Shown here: piece after piece, positions 58,205 to 64,000 of the stretch
How the letters are laid out: every line of letters begins with the position of its first letter
Position numbering within the stretch: the first letter of the stretch is position 1
Source: Bifidobacterium lemurum
GTDB taxonomy: Bacteria > Actinomycetota > Actinomycetes > Actinomycetales > Bifidobacteriaceae
DNA length: 64,000 bases
Assembly (NCBI RefSeq): GCF_014898175.1
Contig: NZ_CP062948.1
Location: 1,302,001 to 1,366,000, forward strand
Direction: 5' to 3'
Notes under the pieces: generated by a model
Told to the model about the DNA's origin: nothing
Database searches by the model: none
The model's input: only the letters and a program-made list of their open reading frames with translations
Position numbers and translations under genes: made by a program

Positions 58205-58604
58205 TCGCCTCCGGAGCTTCGGTTCCGGAGGCTTTTTGTTTCTCGCCTTTCCATTCGGCGATTTTTGAGCTGGTCATTCTTTGGATGTCGTCGGACAATC
58301 CTTCGATTTGTGCGTACATCGCTTGCGTTTGGCGATACAGGGTGTCATCTGAAAGCGCGGCAACGGTGGTATGTAGCTCGTGCGCAATGATTAATACTTC
58401 TTGATAGGTCAGGCGGCCGGGCTTGCTGAGTTTCTGGCTCATGCCGGCAGTTGTGATGCCGAACAGTTTCGCAAAGTAGGACTGATTCTTTCCTTCGCCT
58501 GATGCTCCCATGAGTATGCGTAGATTGAAGCGCAGGATTTTGTCGGCATAATCAGCGTCGAAAGCATCATCGCGGATGATTTGTGCGGCATCTGTTGCTG
58601 TCAT
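58140..58604 (-). CDS. HTH regulator whose C-terminal tail is templated by antisense tRNA-Lys
   Basis: The 154-residue protein has a helix-turn-helix region (KNQSYFAKLFGITTAGMSQK, about residues 40-60) and a helical C-terminal half. The final 21 residues (MVPPVGFEPTTHDL and on to the stop at 58140) are read from the complementary strand of tRNA-Lys, so its end depends on where the element sits. ATG 58604 has SD AGAGG; a GTG at 58622 is less likely. It is divergent from the small HTH gene over an operator-rich gap, as in phage-type immunity regions. Confidence 0.8.
   Translation of the reverse strand: MTATDAAQIIRDDAFDADYADKILRFNLRILMGASGEGKNQSYFAKLFGITTAGMSQKLSKPGRLTYQEVLIIAHELHTTVAALSDDTLYRQTQAMYAQIEGLSDDIQRMTSSKIAEWKGEKQKASGTEAPEAMVPPVGFEPTTHDLKGRCSNR
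58207..58237 (+). terminator. Terminator after tRNA-Lys
   Basis: GCCTCCGGA/TCCGGAGGC stem, 8-nt loop and five T, starting two bases after the tRNA CCA. It overlaps the antisense HTH coding region. Confidence 0.75.
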
Positions 58605-58660
58605 CTTAACCTCTTGTTGCACTATTAAGCGTGAATTACTTACGATTCTAGTCCTTCGAT

Positions 58661-58712
58661 TTGCGGTTAGTCAAACTATCCGCTATAGTGCTAACTGACA
58701 GTTAATATTAAC
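58661..58712. promoter_or_regulatory. Promoter and operators between the divergent element regulators
   Basis: TTGCGG (58661-58666), a 17-bp spacer and TATAGT (58684-58689) form the rightward promoter. GTTAG...CTAAC arms (58665 and 58691) bracket the -10. AACTG-A-CAGTT (58693-58703) and the perfect palindrome GTTAATATTAAC (58701-58712) follow, just before the SD AAAGGAG. This fits mutual repression by the two HTH proteins. Confidence 0.6.
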
Positions 58713-58724
58713 AAAGGAGTGGTG

Positions 58725-58934
58725 ATGAATCCGCTGAAGCAATGGGCGAAAGATCATGGCTGGTCCTATCAGGCAATCGCTAATGAGACTAGGCAGTCCA
58801 AAGCTTCCGTAACGCAGAAGATGAACGGGAAAGTGTGGTGGCAGGAGCCGGATTTGGCATGGTTTCGCGCGCACGGCTTGACGTCTGATTTCGTCATCGA
58901 GTCCACTCGCAAGGAATCGGAGGTGTTGTCTTAA
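58725..58934 (+). CDS. Small Cro/excisionase-like HTH protein
   Basis: The 69-residue protein has a helix-turn-helix (DHGWSYQAIANETRQSKASV, about residues 9-28). SD AAAGGAG lies five bases before ATG 58725; upstream GTGs are less well placed. It is divergent from the larger HTH gene and a likely Cro-type switch protein. A hairpin GCCGGTTTCTG/CAGAAACCGGC (58949-58982) follows its stop and may terminate it. Confidence 0.75.
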   Translation: MNPLKQWAKDHGWSYQAIANETRQSKASVTQKMNGKVWWQEPDLAWFRAHGLTSDFVIESTRKESEVLS

Positions 58935-59064
58935 TCGTCTAAGTAAATGCCGGTTTCTGATGTTGGCGCACCAGAAACCGGCGGTGTAATCATCATCCGA
59001 GTTTCAAGGTCCGTTTCTTGCAGGATTCGACCTTGTTGCTCATGCATTGATTGGAGTGATCACA

Positions 59065-59412
59065 ATGCACGACTTTACCAAGTCTTTTTGTAAGCCTAAT
59101 GCCGCTGCTGAAAATCGAGGCGGGGAAAACAATGTTTTTCAAGTGGGAAATTCCGAGGAATCTCATTATTGGCTATCGCAGGTGGGCCATTACAGCGCGC
59201 GCGGTCGCAGGCTGGAGCGTCTTGCCGCCATCGCGGCATCCGGCTCAATAGCGGCGGGTTTCCTTGGCCTCGTAGTCGTAGCCGGATTGCTACTTGCTGC
59301 AGCGGTCGGTTGTGCTTTGTCCGCGTTACACGCCGCCAATGAGGTTGATGCGGCCATGACGCTGCTGGAATGGACGCTTGCCGCGCCGACTCGATCGGAG
59401 GTGCGCGCATGA
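59065..59412 (+). CDS. Hypothetical membrane protein of the integrative element
   Basis: The 115-residue protein has a polar N-terminus, a basic stretch (SARGRRLERLA) and one or two hydrophobic helices (AAGFLGLVVVAGLLLAAAVG). ATG 59065 follows GGAG by nine bases. The next gene starts in its stop codon (ATGA), the first link in a chain of overlapping genes. Function unknown. Confidence 0.65.
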   Translation: MHDFTKSFCKPNAAAENRGGENNVFQVGNSEESHYWLSQVGHYSARGRRLERLAAIAASGSIAAGFLGLVVVAGLLLAAAVGCALSALHAANEVDAAMTLLEWTLAAPTRSEVRA

Positions 59413-59708
59413 GCGACGCGATGACGATGTACGCGGGATCGATCGACGTGCTGGCGGCGCGTGTGACCGGTGATATGACGGTCCGCGAGATTGTGGCGCT
59501 GGCGTACCTGGCCGGCCGTCGTGATCTCGCGTCGGAGGTGCGCGATGTGTCGGAGGGCCTGTCCTCGGCGGTCTGCGACTCGATGGAGCCGAACGAATTC
59601 TCACTTGGCGTGAAGATCGGTGCCGGGATCGTCGGAGCCGTCACGGATTGCGAACGCGCCAACGTGTCGATGTGTCTGCATCCCGCCGGATCGGAGGTGG
59701 CGCGATGA
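59409..59708 (+). CDS. Hypothetical protein of the integrative element
   Basis: This 99-residue acidic protein has no recognisable family. MTVREIVALAYLAGRRDL is helical, and LGVKIGAGIVGAVTD is mildly hydrophobic. ATGA overlaps at both ends couple it to its neighbours. Confidence 0.6.
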   Translation: MSDAMTMYAGSIDVLAARVTGDMTVREIVALAYLAGRRDLASEVRDVSEGLSSAVCDSMEPNEFSLGVKIGAGIVGAVTDCERANVSMCLHPAGSEVAR

Positions 59709-59839
59709 TGGTCGTCGCGATTCTGCTCGGCGTGCTCTTGTGGGCCGGTCTGATGCTGTGGGTGCTGGCCATGTGCCGCGCCGCCCACGCAGCCGATGCC
59801 GCCGACCATGAGTCGGGAGGCGGATGGCATGAGGGCTAA
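59705..59839 (+). CDS. Tiny membrane protein (44 residues)
   Basis: One hydrophobic helix (MVVAILLGVLLWAGLMLWVL) is followed by an H/A/D-rich tail. It starts in the stop of the gene before it (ATGATG) and ends inside the next gene's start region. Coupling supports translation. Function unknown. Confidence 0.5.
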   Translation: MMVVAILLGVLLWAGLMLWVLAMCRAAHAADAADHESGGGWHEG

Positions 59840-60152
59840 GTTCACCCGCGCGCAGATTCGCTATCTCAATGCTTTGCCGGCCGTCGGTCGTGTGACCGAG
59901 GACCGCATCACCTACACCGAGGACTTCAAAATCCAGGTCCTTCTGCTCGATGCCATGGGCGAGGGGCCGGTGTCCATCTTCCGTCACGCGGGCCTGCCTC
60001 CCGAGCTGATCGGCTATAAGCGCATCGACCACTGCATGGCTCGCTGGCGTCGCAGTCCCGAGCTCGCGGACACTGCGCGGTCGATCCTCGCCAGCATCGG
60101 TCTCGACTCGCTCGCGGCCGATGTCGAACATATGGAGGTGAGATCGTCATGA
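59829..60152 (+). CDS. HTH-domain protein resembling transposase-orfA-type proteins
   Basis: The 107-residue protein contains YTEDFKIQVLLLDAMGEGPV and SIFRHAGLPPELIGYKRIDHCMARWR in two pieces, a helix-turn-helix pattern seen in short proteins near mobile genes. It overlaps both neighbours (start at 59829 before the previous stop; ATGA at 60149). It may act as a DNA-binding accessory protein. Confidence 0.65.
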   Translation: MRAKFTRAQIRYLNALPAVGRVTEDRITYTEDFKIQVLLLDAMGEGPVSIFRHAGLPPELIGYKRIDHCMARWRRSPELADTARSILASIGLDSLAADVEHMEVRSS

Positions 60153-61495
60153 GCTGGCAGTGCACGAGCTGGGCCCTGCGTGAGGCCCCGTGTCCGACCG
60201 CGACCTCGCGTCTGGTGCTGATCGCCCTGGCCGACCGTTGCCAGCCCGACGGGCGCAGCGCGTGGCCCTCGATCAAGACCCTGATGCTGGAGGCTCACAC
60301 CTCCGAGGCATCCGTGCGCCGCGCGTTGAGGGACCTTGAAAAGGCGGGCGTGATCCGCCGGGGTAACCAGGAGTTGTCGCGATGGGACGAGCGTGGCAAT
60401 CCGGTCCAGGCGCAGTACCGTCCCATCGTGTGGGAGTGCTGCATGGGCGTCGCCCTGGAGCAGGTGTCCGAGAAGCCCGGACGCCAGGCCCGCGAGGAGC
60501 GTGCGCGCCGCCGCGCCGAAGCCGGGAAAACCCCATCGCAGGAGCCCACATCAGTATCCGAAAAATCCAGCCCTATCAAAATGATAGAGCTGGAAAACGG
60601 TGGAAACAAGCCAAAACCCAGCCCGATCAAAATGACTGGGCCGGAAAACGATCCCCAACCGGTCGACACCCCCAGCTCTGTCACCAGTGACAGCGCCAGA
60701 CTAGTCACCAGTGACAGGGCTGACCTATATATAACAAATCCAACAACAAATACCCCCTCTGTCCCTTCGGGACATCTCCCCGGCGGGGAGGCCTCCGAGG
60801 ACGAAGGGGCGGACGGCGAGTGGGTGGAATACCTCGCCGAGGTCGAGGCCGCGCCGGACCCGACCGACGGTCTCTCCGAATCCGATGCTGTCGCCGACGA
60901 GCTGCTGCGCCGACTGCACGACATCCGCTCCGGCGCTGGACTGACCACGCCCGAGCCGACCGGCCGCGACCGCAAGGCCATCCGCGCCCTGCATCGCCGC
61001 TTGCAGGCCCTGCACGCCCCATTGAGCGCCTTCGACCTGATCGTCGTGACGCTGCGATGGGCCATCAACCGCGACTGGTGGGCCAAACGAATCCGCACCG
61101 GCCGCCAGCTCGCCCGCCTGTGGGACGAGATCGAGGACGACCGGGCCATCGAGCAGCGCGCCGTCGCACGCCACACATCGGTCAGACCTGTCGAGCATCC
61201 GGACGCACGGCACGTCCACACGGCCGGCTGCACGCATGTGCGCCGTCTGCTCGACTGCGGTCGCGCCGTCGACGCCAACCCCGACCCGACCCGCCGCCGC
61301 GCCCACGCCGACCAGGTCCTCGCATGGCTGGAAGCAGGCGACGACAACGCGTCGATCGCGGCCCGTCTCGCCGACCTGCTGCGCGAAGAGCGCGGACGGC
61401 GTGAGCGGGACATGGCCGAGCTCGCCCGCCAACGCGCGGCGAACGGCGGACGCATGTTCGCCGGCGCACGAGAATCCTTGGAGGTGGCGTCATGA
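60149..61495 (+). CDS. Winged-helix replication-initiator-like protein
   Basis: This 448-residue protein opens with a helix-turn-helix domain typical of element replication proteins (RLVLIALADRCQPDGRSAWP then SIKTLMLEAHTSEASVRRAL). A lysine/proline-rich linker follows with two near-repeats (SPIKMIELENG and SPIKMTGPEN), then a helical C-terminal domain with C-T-H-V-R-R-L-L-D-C and a basic end. It is coupled to both neighbours by ATGA. Role in replication is inferred from the domain and from parA nearby. Confidence 0.75.
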   Translation: MSWQCTSWALREAPCPTATSRLVLIALADRCQPDGRSAWPSIKTLMLEAHTSEASVRRALRDLEKAGVIRRGNQELSRWDERGNPVQAQYRPIVWECCMGVALEQVSEKPGRQAREERARRRAEAGKTPSQEPTSVSEKSSPIKMIELENGGNKPKPSPIKMTGPENDPQPVDTPSSVTSDSARLVTSDRADLYITNPTTNTPSVPSGHLPGGEASEDEGADGEWVEYLAEVEAAPDPTDGLSESDAVADELLRRLHDIRSGAGLTTPEPTGRDRKAIRALHRRLQALHAPLSAFDLIVVTLRWAINRDWWAKRIRTGRQLARLWDEIEDDRAIEQRAVARHTSVRPVEHPDARHVHTAGCTHVRRLLDCGRAVDANPDPTRRRAHADQVLAWLEAGDDNASIAARLADLLREERGRRERDMAELARQRAANGGRMFAGARESLEVAS

Positions 61496-61923
61496 GCGGC
61501 ATCGGAGTGTGCGCTCAGATCGCGGCCAAGGATCCCGAACGCGCCGACCGTATGTGGGGCATGGTCTTAGGTGAGGATGGCGAATACTCGCTCGACCGTC
61601 CCGCGAGAGCCATGGGGCGGCAATTGTGCGATCAGTGTCCCCTCCGTGTTGATTGCCTGTCGCGCGCCTTGGTCTCACCGGTCCGTGACAACACGATCAT
61701 CGGTGGTCTCAGCTATGAGGAGCGCACAATCCTCGCGCGACGTGTAGCTAAAGCGTTTGATACTGCGTCGCGACGGATCCACAAACTCTCGCAGCCCGCT
61801 GTGCGTGATTGGCTCGCCGGTCATCCAGAAATCATTATCTGTGCCAAAGATGCGCGCCATCAGATGTGGCGTCAGAAAAAGCAGCGGAGAGAGCCGGTCT
61901 CTGCGCAAGGCACCCTCTTCTAA
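61492..61923 (+). CDS. WhiB-like iron-sulfur transcription factor
   Basis: The 143-residue protein has the four-cysteine WhiB arrangement: Cys7 (GVCAQIAAKDP), then CDQCPLRVDC near 46-55 (CxxC plus C after five residues), which would hold a [4Fe-4S] cluster. The GG(L/V)SYEER motif (near 67) follows in place of the usual GGxTxxER, and a basic C-terminal region is present. WhiB-like proteins work with the main sigma factor in actinobacteria. It is the last gene of the overlapping chain (ATGA at 61492). Confidence 0.88.
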   Translation: MSGIGVCAQIAAKDPERADRMWGMVLGEDGEYSLDRPARAMGRQLCDQCPLRVDCLSRALVSPVRDNTIIGGLSYEERTILARRVAKAFDTASRRIHKLSQPAVRDWLAGHPEIIICAKDARHQMWRQKKQRREPVSAQGTLF

Positions 61924-61932
61924 GGACGGGCA

Positions 61933-62271
61933 ATGAGGACCATCAATAAACACGCCGCCTCCGCCATCGAATCGGAGGCCAGACGGCTGGACCCGGCCGC
62001 GAGGTTCGGTCGTGTCCGCCGGTCCGTGCGCACGCGGCAGGGATGGGCCAAGGCCCTGACCGAGATCAGCGTCCACCTCACCACCGGCGAGATCACCGTC
62101 ACCCCGGTCACGGTCGAGATCACCGGTGACACGGACCATCGCAGCGAACCGGGGTTGGAGGTCCGCGCCCAGGGCGCGGCCGGCGAGCTGCGGGTCGTCG
62201 CGTCCCCGGACACCATCGGCCAGGCGGTCGCCCTCGCCGCACGGCACCTCGCCGCGACGGCACGTCGGTAA
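61933..62271 (+). CDS. Hypothetical protein of the integrative element
   Basis: This 112-residue basic protein has an N-terminal helical stretch and a beta-rich centre (LTEISVHLTTGEITVTPVTV then EITGD). No family is recognised. Its stop codon falls in the first palindromic arm of the iteron block before parA. Confidence 0.6.
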   Translation: MRTINKHAASAIESEARRLDPAARFGRVRRSVRTRQGWAKALTEISVHLTTGEITVTPVTVEITGDTDHRSEPGLEVRAQGAAGELRVVASPDTIGQAVALAARHLAATARR

Positions 62272-62305
62272 ACACCGAACCACCGAAATACCGAAGTCGG
62301 TAAAA
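62265..62305. repeat. Palindromic iterons upstream of parA (centromere candidate)
   Basis: TCGGT-AAAC-ACCGA at the preceding stop is followed by CACCGAAATACCGAAGTCGG and TAAAA. TACCGA-AG-TCGGTA is a palindrome. The same block recurs downstream of the RHH gene at 63152-63190. Confidence 0.75.
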
Positions 62306-62326
62306 CCATCGTAAGGAGCAACCATC

Positions 62327-62941
62327 ATGAGGATCATCACCATAGCCAACGCCAAGGGAGGCGTCGCCAAGACCACGTCCGCCCTGTATCTCGCCCACGC
62401 CCACGCATTGCGCCGTCCCGACATGCCTGTCGTGGTCCTGGACGCCGATCCCCAGTCGTCGGCGAGCGAATGGGCACTGATGGCGTCGGAGGCTGGCGAA
62501 ATCTGGGAGGCGGTGACAGTCGAGCCGGCCAACCTCTCGACGCTGCGCAGGCTGCGCGACCGCCTCTCCGACCGGCCGGGTCTGGCCATCGTGGATGCCC
62601 CGCCCCAAGGCAAGCTGCTGGAGGAAGCGCTGCGCGTGGCAGACTTTGTCATCGTACCGACATCTGACTCTCCGCTCGATTTGCAGCAGGCATGGGCGAC
62701 CATGGCCTCCATTCCCGCTTCGATCCCGGCTGCCGTGCTGGTCGTCAGGGCCGAGGCCAGCACCACGGCCTGCGCGGACACCCTCGCCGCGTTAGACGCA
62801 GCCGGCACTCCCCGCTTCGACACCATCGTGCGCAAACGCCAGGAGATCAAAAAGAGCATGGGACACCGCCCCACCAGACTCCACGAATACACGGACGTGC
62901 TCGCCGAGCTCCTGGACGCCATGGAAGGAGACGAACGATGA
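62327..62941 (+). CDS. ParA-family ATPase
   Basis: This 204-residue small ParA (type Ib-like, without N-terminal HTH) has a deviant Walker A ANAKGGVAKTT (residues 8-18), Walker A' VVLDADPQSS (about 38) and Walker B LAIVDAPPQG (about 85). It drives partition or positions the element. SD AAGGAG lies upstream of ATG 62327. It is coupled by ATGA to a ribbon-helix-helix partner, and iterons flank the pair. Confidence 0.93.
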   Translation: MRIITIANAKGGVAKTTSALYLAHAHALRRPDMPVVVLDADPQSSASEWALMASEAGEIWEAVTVEPANLSTLRRLRDRLSDRPGLAIVDAPPQGKLLEEALRVADFVIVPTSDSPLDLQQAWATMASIPASIPAAVLVVRAEASTTACADTLAALDAAGTPRFDTIVRKRQEIKKSMGHRPTRLHEYTDVLAELLDAMEGDER

Positions 62942-63150
62942 AAAACCTGACGCCGCACGCCTACCAGCCGCGTGCTCAGCGCAAGATCACCGCGGATGTG
63001 ATGCGCGCCGACGCGGGCGACGACGAATGGGTCAAGACCTCGGTCAGCATGCGGCGCGGCATGAAGCGCCGGCTCAAGGTCTGGGCCGCCGACCGCAACG
63101 AACGACTCCAGGACGTGATCGATGCCGCCCTCGAAGCCTACTTGCAATGA
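62938..63150 (+). CDS. Ribbon-helix-helix partner of ParA (CopG/ParB-like)
   Basis: The 70-residue protein has a disordered basic N-terminus and an RHH-like C-terminal half (EWVKTSVSMRRGMKRRLKVW then LQDVIDAALEAYL). By position and fold it is the likely centromere-binding adaptor, the counterpart of ParB/ParG/omega. It starts in the ParA stop codon (ATGA, 62938-62941). Iterons that could be its binding site begin two bases after its stop. Confidence 0.8.
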   Translation: MKNLTPHAYQPRAQRKITADVMRADAGDDEWVKTSVSMRRGMKRRLKVWAADRNERLQDVIDAALEAYLQ

Positions 63151-63151
63151 A

Positions 63152-63190
63152 ACCGAAATACCGAATCGCCGAAATACCGAAATCGGTAAA
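63152..63190. repeat. Palindromic iterons downstream of the ParA/RHH pair
   Basis: ACCGAAATACCGAATCGCC is followed by GAAATACCGAAATCGGTAAA. The core CGAAATACCGA[A/G] + TCGGTAAAA is shared with the block before parA (24 of 26 bases over the best stretch). Confidence 0.8.
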
Positions 63191-63205
63191 AGAAAGGAAT
63201 GCCGG

Positions 63206-63475
63206 ATGTCGTTCAATGTGATGTTTTCCCTTTTCGTCGTCGCGGCGGCGTGCTTCATCGAAGCGGTATTCAGCAAACTGGTGAACGAGTTCGGACGGCG
63301 TCGGATTGGACGCCACGGTTATCCCCGTCTGCGCGTCAGGGGCGAGTTCGAGGACGACGGCCTGAAGGACGACCTAGACGATCTCATGTTTGTCCTGGGC
63401 TGTGTGAACCTACTGGCGGGCTTGGCGATCGGCTTGGTCTCGGGCGATCTGTGGATCCTCGCGGGAGCGCTATGA
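63206..63475 (+). CDS. Small membrane protein of the integrative element
   Basis: The 89-residue protein has an N-terminal helix (VMFSLFVVAAACFIEAVF), a charged cytosolic loop (RRRIGRHGYPRLRVRGEF, EDDGLKDDLDD) and a C-terminal helix (LMFVLGCVNLLAGLAIGLV). SD AAAGGA is about nine bases upstream. Function unknown. Confidence 0.6.
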   Translation: MSFNVMFSLFVVAAACFIEAVFSKLVNEFGRRRIGRHGYPRLRVRGEFEDDGLKDDLDDLMFVLGCVNLLAGLAIGLVSGDLWILAGAL

Positions 63476-63555
63476 CGTTTGTCCGGAGGGAGTTTCTGAT
63501 GGCTGTTCATGTGCCGGATATCGTGCAGCTCGCGTGGAGTGAAGGGCTGGAATAA
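63472..63555 (+). CDS. Very short ORF coupled to the preceding gene
   Basis: The 27-codon frame (MTFVRREFLMAV and on) starts in the previous stop (ATGA). The pattern of coupled genes here makes translation possible, but nothing else supports it. Confidence 0.3.
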   Translation: MTFVRREFLMAVHVPDIVQLAWSEGLE

Positions 63556-63582
63556 AATCAACACAATAAGAAAGGAAGAACA

Positions 63583-64000
63583 ATGACCAACGAGAAGAAC
63601 ATGGAGCCCGAGGAGACTCCGAGCGTGGTCGAGGATGTGGCCGCCGGTTTCGTGGCCCATGGCCTAGCCGACGGCGCGAAAGCCGGAACGGCGGAGACGG
63701 GAAGCGCGCCCGATCCCAAGCGTCCGAAGTGGCTGATTCTCGCGATCGCCGCCGCTTGCGTCGTCGTCGTTGCGGCGGCGGGAATCGGTGGATGGGCCGC
63801 GTGGCATCACGCCCAGCTCTCCGAGGCGAAAAGCGTCTGCGCCGAAGCGTCCGACACCGTGCGAGTCGCGATGAACAAGTACAACGCCCTGCTCAATGGT
63901 GACGCGGCGGATGCCGTCGAGACATCCGAGGATGCCGTGGCGGATGCGGCGGTGTTGTCGGACCTGGCCGACGCGATCGACGCCGAGGCCCCCGAGTACG
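63583..64000 (+). CDS. Single-pass membrane protein, 3' partial
   Basis: At least 139 residues are encoded before the window ends. An acidic N-terminus (about 1-47) is followed by one helix (WLILAIAAACVVVVAAAGIG) and an extracytoplasmic helical region rich in A, D and E. SD AAAGGAAG precedes ATG 63583. Similar proteins of bifidobacterial elements are sometimes labelled colicin transporter, but no evidence for that is visible here. Confidence 0.75.
   Translation, partial: MTNEKNMEPEETPSVVEDVAAGFVAHGLADGAKAGTAETGSAPDPKRPKWLILAIAAACVVVVAAAGIGGWAAWHHAQLSEAKSVCAEASDTVRVAMNKYNALLNGDAADAVETSEDAVADAAVLSDLADAIDAEAPEY

Larger units (their letters stand above)
58129..64000. mobile_element. Left part of an integrative element at tRNA-Lys
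   Basis: Downstream of the tRNA 3' end come divergent HTH regulators, a run of small overlapping genes, a replication-type wHTH protein, a WhiB-like protein and a ParA/RHH partition pair, which suits an integrative (conjugative or mobilisable) element. The first gene ends inside the tRNA. The integrase and the other attachment site are not in the window, so the type and right end are unknown. Confidence 0.75.

Overview
The window reads as chromosomal DNA of a Bifidobacterium. It has high GC, genes often join by ATGA stop/start overlaps, and several genes start without a Shine-Dalgarno (SD) sequence directly behind a -10 box. It also carries bifidobacterial-type surface and iron-uptake genes and many copies of a short intergenic repeat that reads GTCATTCCGAGCGGAGTCGAGG. 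This assignment comes from protein and repeat recognition, not from a database search.

Layout. 1-5187: an accessory block of lower GC with an AlbA_2-type regulator and a Nudix / PLD-helicase-DUF3427 operon. It lies on the 3' side of a tRNA-Ser(GGA) gene (5563-5650) and looks like a defence-type island. 5789-17645: mostly housekeeping genes: an esterase, rsmI, a coupled LRV/AbiEi-like pair, metG, a TatD-family DNase, the kup potassium transporter, a class II glutamine amidotransferase and an HD phosphohydrolase. 17960-29408: a cell-envelope and iron region. It has a leftward FtsX permease coupled to a degenerate ABC protein, then a rightward iron-uptake operon: FTR1 permease, P19 lipoprotein, DUF2318 protein, two FtsX permeases, an ABC ATPase and an FMN-binding lipoprotein. 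29551-35165: two YhgE/Pip-type membrane proteins and a TetR repressor, with palindromic operators upstream. 35331-42873: a LytTR/GHKL two-component system, then GH43, a GtrA-like protein and a membrane-tethered GH3 glycosidase. 42979-47165: an esterase, an IS110-family element with a structured leader, and a DUF4143 ATPase preceded by four 23-bp tandem repeats. 47568-57946: envelope proteins, including a 2250-residue surface protein with about 20 Ig-like modules, and a stand-alone Lrp/AsnC ligand-binding domain.

58129-64000: the left part of an integrative element inserted at the 3' end of tRNA-Lys(TTT). It carries divergent HTH regulators, a tightly overlapping chain of small genes, a wHTH replication-type protein, a WhiB-like protein, and a ParA/ribbon-helix-helix pair flanked by palindromic iterons. 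The last gene runs off the window.

Most unusual signals: (1) three copies of a 104-bp intergenic element with three precisely spaced AGTTTGGTGTG motifs that can form alternative hairpins; (2) an IS110 element whose leader folds like a bridge RNA and whose transposase carries a C-terminal HTH; (3) the DUF4143 ATPase with its iteron array; (4) a regulator whose last 21 residues are read from the antisense strand of tRNA-Lys; (5) ParA iterons; (6) an ABC protein that has lost its nucleotide-binding motifs; (7) intercistronic hairpins in the iron operon; (8) direct repeats displaced by exactly 61 bp in three unrelated gaps.
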